Part shown: positions 1 to 8,661 of the stretch, piece after piece
How the letters are laid out: every line of letters starts with the position of its first letter
How positions within the stretch are numbered: the first letter of the stretch is position 1
NCBI RefSeq assembly: GCF_000955905.1
Contig: NZ_CP011097.1
Span: forward strand, 1-64,000
Reading direction: 5' to 3'
DNA length: 64,000 bases
Origin: Candidatus Nitrosotenuis cloacae
GTDB lineage: Archaea > Thermoproteota > Nitrososphaeria > Nitrososphaerales > Nitrosopumilaceae
The notes under the pieces: model-generated
Told to the model about the DNA's origin: nothing
Database searches by the model: none
Seen by the model: only the letters and a program-made list of their open reading frames with translations
Position numbers and translations under genes: made by a program

Positions 1-144
1 CCACTCTTTTTCTTTCTAAATTTTTTTATGAAAAACAAATTAAAAATAATTAATTACAAACTAAACTCAAACTATCATATTCATTCTAAACACTTCTTAT
101 CTAGTCAAAGTTGTTATGGACTGGAAATCGAGGTGTGAGAGTAA
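1..144. other. AT-rich region upstream of orc1/cdc6, possible replication origin
   Basis: This non-coding stretch is very AT-rich, with A/T runs near 10-60, and leads directly into the orc1/cdc6 gene. Archaeal origins usually lie next to orc1/cdc6, so an origin here is plausible. A segment around 119-138 (CTGGAAATCGAGGTGTG) only weakly resembles an origin-recognition box, and I see no clear repeated ORB pair. The window begins here, so any origin could extend to the left. The origin call is inference from position. Confidence 0.3.
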
Positions 145-1350
145 ATGGTAGATGACCCAGTTGATCGGTTTCTGGATAATGTAGAAAGTGGTAAATCCAT
201 AATAAAAAACCGAAGTGTTTTACATTTTTCCTACCTACCTGATATCATCTTACATAGAAATGAAGAACTGGAAAAGGTAACCCAGTCTTTATCGCCTATT
301 TTGAAGCAGTCAAGACCTTCTAATTTGTTGGTGTATGGCAAGCCAGGAACCGGTAAAACTCTGGTGGTCAAAAAAATCCTAAACAAAATACAACAACGAG
401 TTGAAAAGTCGAAATTTCCGATCAAACTGATCTATTCTAATGCCAAGGAAGAGACCACACTCTATGGCTTGCTTGTAAGCATTGGAAGGCAATTGGACTT
501 GGATGAGGACGAATTACCCCCAACAGGCCTTGCTACATCAGAGGTCTTCAAACGACTACTAAAAAGAATAGAGCAAAACCAATACAACATCATTTTGGTT
601 GTAGATGAAATCGACTATCTGGCTCACTTGGTATCAAAGACAGGCAAAGACATCCTATACCAACTGACTAGAGCAAATGAGCGCCTAAAAAAAGGCTCTA
701 TGACACTACTTGGCATATCAAACGATCTTACCTTCAAGGAAAGACTAGACCCCAGGGTAATCAGCTCATTATCTGAAGAAGAGATTGTCTTTACCAACTA
801 TTCAGTGGATCAGCTAAAAGAGATACTAAGGGACAGAATCAAGGATGCCTTTTTGGAGGGTGTAGTCGAGGACTCGGCGCTAAACCTTTGTGCAGCAATG
901 GCAGGACGCGAGCATGGCGATGCCAGGCGTGCGATCGATTTACTCCGAGTGGCAAGTGAGATAGCGGAACGAGCACAGTCTGATACAGTCAAAGAAGAAC
1001 ACATCCGAACAGCCTCTACAAAAATGGAAGAAGACAAGGAAACAACAGCACTCAGATCCTACCCCTTACACGAAAAACTCCTAATCATTGCGGTAATGAA
1101 GGCATCCGGATTATCTACTGGTGAGATCTATTCAGCATACAAAACCCTCTGCAAGGCAATCCGCCAAAAAGAACTCACACAAAGAAGGGTAACACAGATG
1201 CTCTCTGAAATTGAAATGTCCGGCATTATTTCCGGCAAGATAATCCACCAAGGAATTCATGGTAGGACAAAAAAATTCACACTAACGATTTCACCTGAAA
1301 TAGTAAAGGATACGTTTAGCTCAGAAGCTACGCTGGAAGACGTTATTTAG
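145..1350 (+). CDS. cdc6: Orc1/Cdc6 replication initiator ATPase
   Basis: This 401-residue AAA+ protein should recognise the origin and load the MCM helicase. The Walker A motif GKPGTGKT is near residue 66, and the Walker B stretch ILVVDEIDYL is near 150. The sensor-1 region (LLGISND) and an arginine-rich sensor-2 region (HGDARRAIDLL) follow. The last ~85 residues fit the winged-helix DNA-binding domain, and the length is normal for the family. Its 3' end overlaps the convergent DP1 gene by 8 bases, so two replication genes lie tail to tail. The family assignment is secure; whether this is the only paralog in the genome cannot be seen here. Confidence 0.96.
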   Translation: MVDDPVDRFLDNVESGKSIIKNRSVLHFSYLPDIILHRNEELEKVTQSLSPILKQSRPSNLLVYGKPGTGKTLVVKKILNKIQQRVEKSKFPIKLIYSNAKEETTLYGLLVSIGRQLDLDEDELPPTGLATSEVFKRLLKRIEQNQYNIILVVDEIDYLAHLVSKTGKDILYQLTRANERLKKGSMTLLGISNDLTFKERLDPRVISSLSEEEIVFTNYSVDQLKEILRDRIKDAFLEGVVEDSALNLCAAMAGREHGDARRAIDLLRVASEIAERAQSDTVKEEHIRTASTKMEEDKETTALRSYPLHEKLLIIAVMKASGLSTGEIYSAYKTLCKAIRQKELTQRRVTQMLSEIEMSGIISGKIIHQGIHGRTKKFTLTISPEIVKDTFSSEATLEDVI

Positions 1351-2764
1351 TAAAGTCCTTGGTGTAGACCTTAAAGGTCTTCAAGTTCACCAAGACCGCA
1401 ACTGCCGGAGTCGGCGTAATTCCAACACCTGACTGGAATGGTGTTTGTGATTGCCATGCACCTGAATTCAAAATTAGGATGTTTTTGTATAGGTCCAAAT
1501 CCACCACATGGACGTGGCCTGCATGGAAGATATCGGGTACCTCATCAATTACCATATAATCTTCTAGTTCTGGCGCAAGTGGGCTGTTTGCCCCATAAAT
1601 TGGGCTCAAATGCCTCGCCTTTAGCAAATACTGCATGACCTTTGCAGGCTTGTCGTAGCTGAGTCCAGGCGTGGTCTTGACAATGTCATCCACTGACTGG
1701 CCATGGAAAATCAATACCTTGACGCTATTGAGTGATATTATAGCCGGGTTGCCTATCATGAAAAAGTTCTTTCTACCCCATAGGTCTGGGCAGTATTTTG
1801 CTGGAATTGCCGGCTGGGGAAGTGCTCTTCTTCCTGGGTCATGGTTGCCGGGTGCGATAAAGACCTTGATGTGCTTTGGTATTTTGTCTAGGATGTCATA
1901 GAGCAGCTTTAGCTGGTCTGCCGTGTTTAGTGCAACTAACTCCTTATCCTGATTTGGGTATATTCCAATTCCATCCACCACATCGCCGCCCAAAATGACA
2001 AACTTGACCCGCTTTGCTATTGGGTCTGGGCTGGAAAGCCAGGCTATCATGTCTGTGAATTCTTTTTCCATGAAATATTTAGAGCCGGCATGTAGATCCG
2101 AGACAAAAACGGCATAGGCCTCAGTCTTTGAGCGGTTTGCGGCATGATCCGGAATGTCCGGCAAAATAATATCTTTAACAATAAAGCCACCGTTTTTACT
2201 GGCGACGATTTTCTCCATAACAAACTGGTCCATCAATAATCCGGAGGCGGTCTTTTGTAGCTCCTCATCAATTACAATGGTTTCTATGATTCCTGTTTGG
2301 TCGTCCAGTGTTATTTTTGTGACATTCCTGTCGGTTCGCCTGTCTGTGACCAAACCACACACATAGACCTCATCTTTTGATTTGGTGGCAAGCACGGCGG
2401 AAACCGTTTTTATCATTTTTGCCTCTGGGCGATTTGACATTATTCGCTTGAGCTTGTTGAATCTGCTTGTAAACAGGGCAGTAAAGCCCTGAACTCCCTC
2501 GGCTGATGCGATGTAAGGAGTCGGGTCATAGATGATTTCATGATCATCCTCTATGAATTCGTCCTCTTTTATGCCTAGGAAGGACTCGAGGTCTTTTTGT
2601 GAAATCAGGTATAGTTGTTGGCGTTCCTTTTCCTTTACGATTTGCTTTATGATCCTCTCCAACTCCTTTACGTCGATTTGCTCTAGAATTTTTAGCGCAT
2701 CTGGATGGATCTGAAAGCCCTTGTTAATTACAAAATTTAATGCAGCACCGATATCACTAATCAT
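1343..2764 (-). CDS. polB: DNA polymerase D small subunit (DP1), phosphoesterase/exonuclease
   Basis: DP1 is the proofreading subunit of the archaeal replicative polymerase PolD and pairs with the large catalytic subunit DP2, which is not in this window. The 473-residue product has an N-terminal helical region, an OB-fold near residues 110-200 and a C-terminal calcineurin-like phosphoesterase domain. Its metal-binding motifs are DLHAGS, GGDVVDG, PGNHD, FHGQS and HAGHVH, all intact, so 3'-5' exonuclease activity is expected. I chose the ATG at 2764 over an upstream TTG at 2770. It is convergent with orc1/cdc6, an arrangement that fits a replication locus. Confidence 0.95.
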   Translation of the reverse strand: MISDIGAALNFVINKGFQIHPDALKILEQIDVKELERIIKQIVKEKERQQLYLISQKDLESFLGIKEDEFIEDDHEIIYDPTPYIASAEGVQGFTALFTSRFNKLKRIMSNRPEAKMIKTVSAVLATKSKDEVYVCGLVTDRRTDRNVTKITLDDQTGIIETIVIDEELQKTASGLLMDQFVMEKIVASKNGGFIVKDIILPDIPDHAANRSKTEAYAVFVSDLHAGSKYFMEKEFTDMIAWLSSPDPIAKRVKFVILGGDVVDGIGIYPNQDKELVALNTADQLKLLYDILDKIPKHIKVFIAPGNHDPGRRALPQPAIPAKYCPDLWGRKNFFMIGNPAIISLNSVKVLIFHGQSVDDIVKTTPGLSYDKPAKVMQYLLKARHLSPIYGANSPLAPELEDYMVIDEVPDIFHAGHVHVVDLDLYKNILILNSGAWQSQTPFQSGVGITPTPAVAVLVNLKTFKVYTKDFTK

Positions 2765-2849
2765 AAACAAGGTAACATCAGATGACGTTTTAATTAACTC
2801 TGCTTCAGATCAACAAACTCTTATTCACCGCCAAAAAACTTGATTCTAA

Positions 2850-3407
2850 ATGAAAAAGCGAATCATACTTTTCTTTGTCTTTTTAGGTGTATTTTCTGCA
2901 GCATTTTCGTTAGGAGCGGAGATGCAAGTACCGGAGGAAGAAGCAAAAATCTTCTTGGAGGAATTCAACAAGCTGCTTGAATCACTAAAGGGTGAGAACT
3001 TTGGATTTGAGATATTCCTGCATAATACGGAGATCGCACTTGCAATGTTCATTCCTGGGTTTGGAATTGGCTGGGGTATATTTTCTGCAGTCTCTACTGG
3101 ATTTGCGTTTGCAGCACTTGCTACCACAACACCATTGCTTGGAAACATTCCACCACTGGCGCTGATCTTTGCCACGCCGTTTGGTCTGATGGAGCTTGCG
3201 GCATATTCACTTGCAATGTCTAGAAGCTTTATTCTGATAATGGCATTATTCAAAAAATCTCCACTAAAGGAGCAATGGAAGCCGCTAGTAATAGAAATTG
3301 GAATTGTGATTGGCTTGTTGCTTTTGGGTGGAATCATTGAGGCCTACATGATAGAGAACTTTGAGGGCGAAGATCTAATACCAAAAATCGAAGATCTCAA
3401 GAATTGA
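2850..3407 (+). CDS. Stage II sporulation protein M (SpoIIM/DUF95)-like membrane protein
   Basis: This 185-residue protein begins with an N-terminal hydrophobic segment (residues 4-22). A soluble acidic helix and at least three further membrane segments follow (about 52-90, 95-135 and 145-170). The pattern, including HNTEIALAMFIPGFGIGWG and the helical segments after it, fits the SpoIIM-like family that is widespread in archaea and bacteria. The archaeal role is unknown; nothing here suggests sporulation. It is transcribed divergently from the DP1 gene across an 85-base spacer. The family call is moderate and the function is not assigned. Confidence 0.72.
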   Translation: MKKRIILFFVFLGVFSAAFSLGAEMQVPEEEAKIFLEEFNKLLESLKGENFGFEIFLHNTEIALAMFIPGFGIGWGIFSAVSTGFAFAALATTTPLLGNIPPLALIFATPFGLMELAAYSLAMSRSFILIMALFKKSPLKEQWKPLVIEIGIVIGLLLLGGIIEAYMIENFEGEDLIPKIEDLKN

Positions 3408-3477
3408 CTAATTTTTGTGGCTTTGCCAAAAATAATTCAGTAGTAAATTATAAACAAAATCAGGACGTGGCTATACT

Positions 3478-4365
3478 GTGAAGTATCTAGCATTTTTAGC
3501 CGTACTCTTGGGCGTGGTTTTTGCACTAACCATTCATGATGCCGAGGCACAAATTGCCGGAAACAAGGCGTTTACGTTTTCTGGAAGCGGCTTTGCTGTA
3601 TCTGGCAAGTCAATTTCTGACTCTGTTACAGAAATCACATTTTCCGTAACTCAGACAAAAACAAAATCTGAATTTACTTTACAGGGTGGTGTAATCACAG
3701 TTGACCAAAAAGATTGGACCCTGTCTGATTTTTCTGGCTCTATGCTACAAAATGGCAAGCTTTTCAGATTTAATGCCAAGGCAACTGATCCGCAAGGAAA
3801 AGAGGCAACAGTATCCGGAATCGCAAAACTAGTAGACAAGACAACAACCGAATCAATCTATACTTTTAGTGGAACTATAACCGATGCAACAAAACAGAAA
3901 ACAAAACTAGTCTACACCAGCAAGGTCTCTGAATTTTTAGTAAAGCCGGTAGACAAGACAACAAAATCTGATGTCACCATTAAAATCCTAGAAGGAGCAG
4001 CAAATCCAGACGCCGTAACATACAAGACACAAATCTCAGGCTTTAGATCAAATTTCCTATCTGAGGATCGAATCACAATTGCACCTGGTGGCACTATAAC
4101 GTTTGTAAATGAAGATAATGCAGCACACTCCCTTCAAAGCGGAATTCTTGATAATCAAAGCAAACAAATTACAAAAAGCTCGTTTATACCAGATAACAAA
4201 ATTTCAAGTGGAATCATTGCTCCCGGCAAATCTTGGAGTGTAACATTTGATGAGACAGGCTTTTTCAGATTGTATGATGAAAAATATCAAAAAATCAACA
4301 TCACAATATTTGTCTTTGATGAGTCAAAAATAGTAAAATTTGGCCAGAATAAACCACGAAACTAG
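3478..4365 (+). CDS. Secreted protein with C-terminal cupredoxin-like domain
   Basis: The 295-residue product starts at GTG and opens with a clear signal peptide (KYLAFLAVLLGVVFALTI, ending near AEAQ). A beta-rich Thr/Ser/Lys domain follows to about residue 165. Residues ~185-290 look like the blue-copper (plastocyanin/azurin) fold: FVNEDNAAHSLQSG carries a candidate His ligand, and the SVTFDETGFFRLY strand resembles the usual C-terminal ligand loop. The canonical Cys-x-x-His ligand set is missing there, so copper binding is doubtful. Secreted cupredoxins are numerous in ammonia-oxidizing archaea. The gene converges on cbiE with a 4-base overlap. Confidence 0.68.
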   Translation: MKYLAFLAVLLGVVFALTIHDAEAQIAGNKAFTFSGSGFAVSGKSISDSVTEITFSVTQTKTKSEFTLQGGVITVDQKDWTLSDFSGSMLQNGKLFRFNAKATDPQGKEATVSGIAKLVDKTTTESIYTFSGTITDATKQKTKLVYTSKVSEFLVKPVDKTTKSDVTIKILEGAANPDAVTYKTQISGFRSNFLSEDRITIAPGGTITFVNEDNAAHSLQSGILDNQSKQITKSSFIPDNKISSGIIAPGKSWSVTFDETGFFRLYDEKYQKINITIFVFDESKIVKFGQNKPRN

Positions 4366-5060
4366 AAGTTGATGTAGGATTCCAGCTTGTGTTGGTTGAT
4401 TACCATTACTGACAGATCAGAGAATTCTTTTCCTTCCAAGTCCCTGACAAATCCAACAAACTCGGTTTCCTTCTCTGTTGTTAGGAATTCATAGACATGC
4501 ACTCGTAACTTTGCGGTGTCAAAGCCATTTTTTCTCAGATAATGTGCAATTTCTGATTGCATAAAGTGCTTGCTTGGGTCTCGTGGCCAGGGCCTTGGTA
4601 CCAAAACGACGGAAAACCCATCCAGAATCGCCTTTTGTAGCTCGAGTTTTTTTTCCTCGATTGGTGTGGTGATGTGCATTGTTATTATCTTGGAGCGATC
4701 CAATGGTACCTGTGCCTTGGATGCTGCAACTTGAGTTGCTGAAATTCCAGGAATTATTGAGATTTTACCAAAAATCTCTATCAGTCTGTCTACCACTTCG
4801 GACTCTGAAAAATTAACATCACCAGTAAATGGAACAACTAGTTTTTTTTGACCAAGTGTCTTTGCTACTTTTTGATATGCTTCCTCTTGATTTTTCATTG
4901 TGATTTCATGTACTTCCTTTCCATCTAGTAATGACTCGATTGTTTGCAAGGTGTACTTGTAGCCAATCACCACATCGCAATTCAACACTACCTCTTTGAC
5001 TAGTTCTGTGACGTATTTTGGTGAACCCGGGCCTACACCAACCGCATAGACATTACTCAT
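4362..5060 (-). CDS. cbiE: Cobalt-precorrin-7 C5-methyltransferase CbiE
   Basis: This SAM-dependent tetrapyrrole methylase (232 residues) methylates C5 of the corrin ring in cobalamin synthesis. The N-terminal VGVGPGSPKYVTELV is the family's SAM-binding loop. VPFTGDVNFSESE and the IPGISATQVAASK segment are typical of CbiE rather than the other Cbi methylases. I chose the ATG at 5060 because it forms an ATGA overlap with the upstream gene's stop, which implies translational coupling; an in-frame start at 5102 would lie inside that gene. The related cbiT-cbiL-cbiF cluster lies more than 40 kb away, so the pathway is split. Confidence 0.88.
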   Translation of the reverse strand: MSNVYAVGVGPGSPKYVTELVKEVVLNCDVVIGYKYTLQTIESLLDGKEVHEITMKNQEEAYQKVAKTLGQKKLVVPFTGDVNFSESEVVDRLIEIFGKISIIPGISATQVAASKAQVPLDRSKIITMHITTPIEEKKLELQKAILDGFSVVLVPRPWPRDPSKHFMQSEIAHYLRKNGFDTAKLRVHVYEFLTTEKETEFVGFVRDLEGKEFSDLSVMVINQHKLESYINF

Positions 5061-5542
5061 GATTCCACCCTGGACTTGATGTATTGTACAACCGGCGTCC
5101 AATTCACTCGCAGAAAACTCATTGGAGCCTTTGCGGGATAGGTAACCCAGTCCTTTACTATGGAGAGATGGAATTTTCTTTCTTTTTCACCATCACGCAG
5201 CTTCAAAAACAGAATTGTCCCCCATGCTTTTTCTTCCATACCTACCTCAATTACATCAGACATGGCATATCTTGGGTTTTTTTCATTTTCCAGATCTGCA
5301 GTGAGATTTTTCTCACCATACCCATCGTGAGTTAGAATGGTGTTTTCCGGATCTTTAATCAAATATACAATCTGTCTTTGAACGGTTGATTTCCACCACT
5401 GGCTCTTTGCTTCAGTCTTTGATACAAAGTACAATCCCTTGTCGGTGACAAAAAACATACACTCTTTGCTTTTTGTAAATAATTTTTTTTCTTCCAGCCA
5501 TACTGAAAGCAGATGAGTCTTTATTTTCTCATCAGAATCCAT
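5057..5542 (-). CDS. Conserved-looking hypothetical protein coupled to cbiE
   Basis: The 161-residue soluble protein has no signal peptide or membrane segment. It looks like a mixed beta fold with many aromatic and charged residues (WLEEKKLF, QSWWKSTVQRQ-like region, WGTILFLKLRDGEKERKFHL). A pleckstrin-homology-like or GRAM-like beta barrel is possible from the strand spacing, but I cannot assign a family. Its stop codon overlaps the cbiE start (ATGA), so the two are probably cotranscribed; a link to cobalamin is only suggested by that. It is divergent from the cyclophilin gene. Confidence 0.7.
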   Translation of the reverse strand: MDSDEKIKTHLLSVWLEEKKLFTKSKECMFFVTDKGLYFVSKTEAKSQWWKSTVQRQIVYLIKDPENTILTHDGYGEKNLTADLENEKNPRYAMSDVIEVGMEEKAWGTILFLKLRDGEKERKFHLSIVKDWVTYPAKAPMSFLRVNWTPVVQYIKSRVES

Positions 5543-5564
5543 ATGATTTTCAAACTAGGGCGAC

Positions 5565-7160
5565 TTGTTAAAAACCAATGCCATTAGCTTTTATTTGAGA
5601 TGGCAAAAATGTCACATATTGCAATATTCGGTTGTTGTTTCTGTTGTGGTTGGTTTGCTTTTGGCAGGTCTAATACCAGTATTTGCGGAAACAGAGATCT
5701 CTGATAAAGTAGTTGTACTAACTACACAATCAGGCGAAATAGTAATAGAATTATTCCCAGCAGATGCGCCAAGAACAGTAGAGAACTTTCTAAATCTGAC
5801 TGGGCAGAAATTTTATGACAGAACTGTATTTCATAGAGTAATCAAGGATTTCATGATTCAGGGTGGTGACCCAAAGACAAAGCCAGGTGGATACCAAAAG
5901 CTCACTGAGTGGGGAACGGGCGATGCTGGCTATACCATTCCTGGCGAATTCAATACTATTTCTCACAAGAGAGGAATAGTATCAATGGCGCGGGGCGGTG
6001 ATCCAGATAGTGGAAGCTCACAGTTTTTCATAGTTCACAAGGACACACCTGCACTAGACCAAAGTTATGCAGTGTTTGGCAGAATTACAACTCAGACAAG
6101 CTATGACACTTTGGACAAAATAGCAAACTTGGAAAATCCAGGTGAGCCAACAAACAACATCCCATATGATTGGGGCAAAGGCGAGATCCTCAAGGCCGAA
6201 GTAAAGAACCGATCAGACATTACAGATCTGCTAGAACAAGGCGAGCCTGAGCGAGTTGCACCAAAAACTACCGAGACCGTCCCATACTCTAATGACAAGC
6301 TAGGATTTTCATTTGTACCACCAGCAGGATGGTTTACACAAGAGCCACCAAAGCGAAACCCCGAAACACCAGACGTGGTAGCTGTTGGTGATAAAATTGG
6401 TGGATTCACACCGGCAATCTCGGTTTCTGTCAAACCAACAAACGGGACTACACTAGATGATTATTCTGAAAAAATTAAGCAAACACTAAAACCAGCAATA
6501 GACTCCGGTGTTCTCACCATATTGGATGAGCAAAAAACAATGATTAAAGGCAATGATGGCTACATACGTGAAGCATTAGGCAAATTCAACACTACATCTG
6601 GCCAGATCAAAGTAAAGTTCAAGGAAGTTGTGATGCATTCTGGCGACAAATTCTATATCATAACCTACACAAACAGCGAGAACAATTTTGATGCTACAAT
6701 ACCCAAATTTAATGCAGCACTTGAATCGTTTAGTACAACTGCACTACCAACAGATGATAGTAAGAAAGATGTACCAAAACTCCCGGGACAGTGCGCAATT
6801 GCAACTGCAGCATTTGGCACGGAGCTTGCCCCACAAGTCCAAATCTTGAGGGAAATCCGAGCCAGTACCCTATTTGGTACTGGCTCTGGCACTGTATTCA
6901 TGGCTGGCTTTAACGAATTTTACTATACATTCAGCCCTACAATAGCTGATTTAGAAAGACAAAACCCAATCTTCAAGGAAATGGTAAAAGTAACCATAAC
7001 ACCTATGCTTTCTACTCTGTCAATTCTGAATCATGTCAATATTGATTCCGAGCAGGAAATGTTAGGATATGGAATCGGAATCATTCTATTGAATATAGGG
7101 ATGTATTTTGTCATTCCAGCAATAATCATAGTAAAAATAAAAAATAGATTTTGGAGCTAG
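5565..7160 (+). CDS. Secreted cyclophilin-type peptidyl-prolyl isomerase with CFI-box C-terminal domain
   Basis: This 531-residue protein has three modules. After an N-terminal membrane/signal segment (about residues 20-41), residues 48-205 form a cyclophilin domain with FHRVIKDFMIQGGDP and the GSSQFFIVH active-site strand. Residues ~240-400 resemble a PsbP/Mog1-like beta domain (LGFSFVPPAGW). The C-terminal ~115 residues start with CAIATAAFGTELAPQV, the CFI-box C-terminal type, and end in a membrane helix. It should fold or isomerise proteins outside the membrane. The listed start is TTG at 5565; an in-frame TTG at 5595 is an alternative that keeps the signal segment. Confidence 0.87.
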   Translation: MLKTNAISFYLRWQKCHILQYSVVVSVVVGLLLAGLIPVFAETEISDKVVVLTTQSGEIVIELFPADAPRTVENFLNLTGQKFYDRTVFHRVIKDFMIQGGDPKTKPGGYQKLTEWGTGDAGYTIPGEFNTISHKRGIVSMARGGDPDSGSSQFFIVHKDTPALDQSYAVFGRITTQTSYDTLDKIANLENPGEPTNNIPYDWGKGEILKAEVKNRSDITDLLEQGEPERVAPKTTETVPYSNDKLGFSFVPPAGWFTQEPPKRNPETPDVVAVGDKIGGFTPAISVSVKPTNGTTLDDYSEKIKQTLKPAIDSGVLTILDEQKTMIKGNDGYIREALGKFNTTSGQIKVKFKEVVMHSGDKFYIITYTNSENNFDATIPKFNAALESFSTTALPTDDSKKDVPKLPGQCAIATAAFGTELAPQVQILREIRASTLFGTGSGTVFMAGFNEFYYTFSPTIADLERQNPIFKEMVKVTITPMLSTLSILNHVNIDSEQEMLGYGIGIILLNIGMYFVIPAIIIVKIKNRFWS

Positions 7161-7573
7161 TGCAAAAATCTCGGAATTTTTTTTGCTATATGAGCAATAG
7201 AGATTCTGCCTGGGCCCATGGTTATGATGCACAGGTTTGCTGCAAGCAAGATCAGATCAAGCTCGTATGAGCCTTGGCCAGTGAGGTTTTCTGCTTTTTT
7301 GACGTGAAATATCGCGCCAAGCATTATGATTGATAATATTGAAGCAGAGATTCGATTCAAAACTCCAATGATTAGCAAAATTCCACCAATACTTTCAGCA
7401 AGAGCAATCGGCATTACCATTTCTGCTGGCATCCCAAGGCTTCCCAAAAAGCCGCCAAAGCCTGGATTTGCAGTCTTGCCGACTCCATGCACTAGAAAGA
7501 TGACACCAACAGCTAGTCTGAGACCTAGATGTGTGATGTCGTTTATCTTTCCCTCTTTGATGTTAGCTTCCAT
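7157..7573 (-). CDS. DoxX family membrane protein
   Basis: The 138-residue protein has four predicted membrane helices. The first contains LRLAVGVIFLVHGVGK, followed by the glycine-rich loop PGFGGFLGSLGMP and the second helix IALAESIGGILLIIGVL; these are hallmarks of the DoxX/DoxD-like family. Family members act in various membrane redox processes, but the role here is unknown. The gene is convergent with the cyclophilin gene, with a 4-base overlap, and divergent from the methyltransferase gene. Confidence 0.85.
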   Translation of the reverse strand: MEANIKEGKINDITHLGLRLAVGVIFLVHGVGKTANPGFGGFLGSLGMPAEMVMPIALAESIGGILLIIGVLNRISASILSIIMLGAIFHVKKAENLTGQGSYELDLILLAANLCIITMGPGRISIAHIAKKIPRFLH

Positions 7574-7630
7574 TGTTGTTCAGGCCGTTGACGATATAAT
7601 AAAAGGTACTACCAAATTACTATTGAGAAC

Positions 7631-8473
7631 TTGGTTAGCTCATCACCCATAGAATACAAAAAGAGAATGATCAAAACATGGAATGAAATCGCACCTCGTT
7701 ATCATAAGAGATGGGCAGGCAAAAGCATAGGACCGTTCCAGAGCACACAAAAACTAGTAAAGATGGCAAAGCTTCGCCGTGGCAATTTGGTGCTTGATTT
7801 GGCGTGCGGGACAGGCGCAGTAACCAAAGAGATCACATCAAAAATTGGAAGATTTGGGCATGTAATAGGCGCAGATAGCTCTCAAACAGCGCTGTCCATA
7901 GCAAAAAGATCAATCAAGGCAAAAAACGTAGACTTTGCCATACTTGACGCAGAAAACTTTGCGTTTAATCAGAAATTTGATGTCATAACATGTCAGTATG
8001 CATTGTTCTTTTTTCCAAATGCTGCCAAGGCATTATCTAACATAAAAAAATCACTTAGAAAAAACGGTACACTAATCGTTGCAACTCATGGTGCTGGTAG
8101 TACGGTCCCATATTTTTCCAGTATCTTGGATTCTGTGCAGAAATTCATCCCGGATTATATTTCGTCTGGAGCGCCAGATCTGGATAGGTTTGGAACCAAG
8201 GCAGGCCTCAAAAAGGCAATTACAAAGGCCGGCTTTTCACACATTACAATACAAGAGTACAAGTTCTGGTATTCACCTGGTACATTTTCAAAATATTGGT
8301 CTGACTATCTCAAATACTTGGCAAAGCCACTAAAAGAAAAGCTGGACAAGCTCACACCAAAACAAAAAGAAGAACTAAAACAAGCAATCAAGCAAAAAAC
8401 CATTCCTTATACCAAAAATAATACAATCAAGTTTCCCTGGAAAATACTAATCCTGTCTGCAAAAAACTCTTAA
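7631..8473 (+). CDS. Class I SAM-dependent methyltransferase (UbiE/Methyltransf_11-like)
   Basis: The N-terminal ~160 residues form a Rossmann methyltransferase fold. Motif I is VLDLACGTGAVTKEI near residue 55, an acidic residue follows in the second strand (IGADSSQ), and the fourth strand is FDVITCQYALFFFPNA. The substrate is not evident; the UbiE-like pattern suggests a small lipid or quinone acceptor, but this is weak. The listed TTG start at 7631 gives 280 residues. An ATG at 7667 would remove 12 residues and is equally plausible. The gene stands alone between divergent and convergent neighbours. Confidence 0.85.
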   Translation: MVSSSPIEYKKRMIKTWNEIAPRYHKRWAGKSIGPFQSTQKLVKMAKLRRGNLVLDLACGTGAVTKEITSKIGRFGHVIGADSSQTALSIAKRSIKAKNVDFAILDAENFAFNQKFDVITCQYALFFFPNAAKALSNIKKSLRKNGTLIVATHGAGSTVPYFSSILDSVQKFIPDYISSGAPDLDRFGTKAGLKKAITKAGFSHITIQEYKFWYSPGTFSKYWSDYLKYLAKPLKEKLDKLTPKQKEELKQAIKQKTIPYTKNNTIKFPWKILILSAKNS

Positions 8474-8479
8474 CAAAAA

Positions 8480-8526
8480 TTGTTGGGCCGTTTCCAATTT
8501 TTTTATTGGAAGCACATACCCAACAA
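8480..8526. terminator. Nested stem-loop between convergent genes
   Basis: The arms TTGTTGGG (8480-8487) and CCCAACAA (8519-8526) are perfectly complementary. Inside them TTCCAAT (8492-8498) pairs with ATTGGAA (8505-8511) around a T-rich loop. The structure lies 6 bases after the methyltransferase stop and faces the convergent peptidase gene. It could be a bidirectional terminator or an mRNA 3'-end stabiliser. The remaining bases to 8661 hold only short weak hairpins and no gene. Confidence 0.5.
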
Positions 8527-8661
8527 AATGACTCCACGTAATCATACTATACTAATATCGTAATTAGACGCGTGTATGTCTAAAATGATCATCCCACTCA
8601 TGATCCTATCCACATGATTTGTGAGGAAAAACTGGATAAAAAATACAATTTTAGGCACTAA

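Noticed and set aside
8578-8620. 13-codon ATG frame in the intergenic region
   Set aside because: Too short, no ribosome-binding site, within a region of hairpins between convergent genes.
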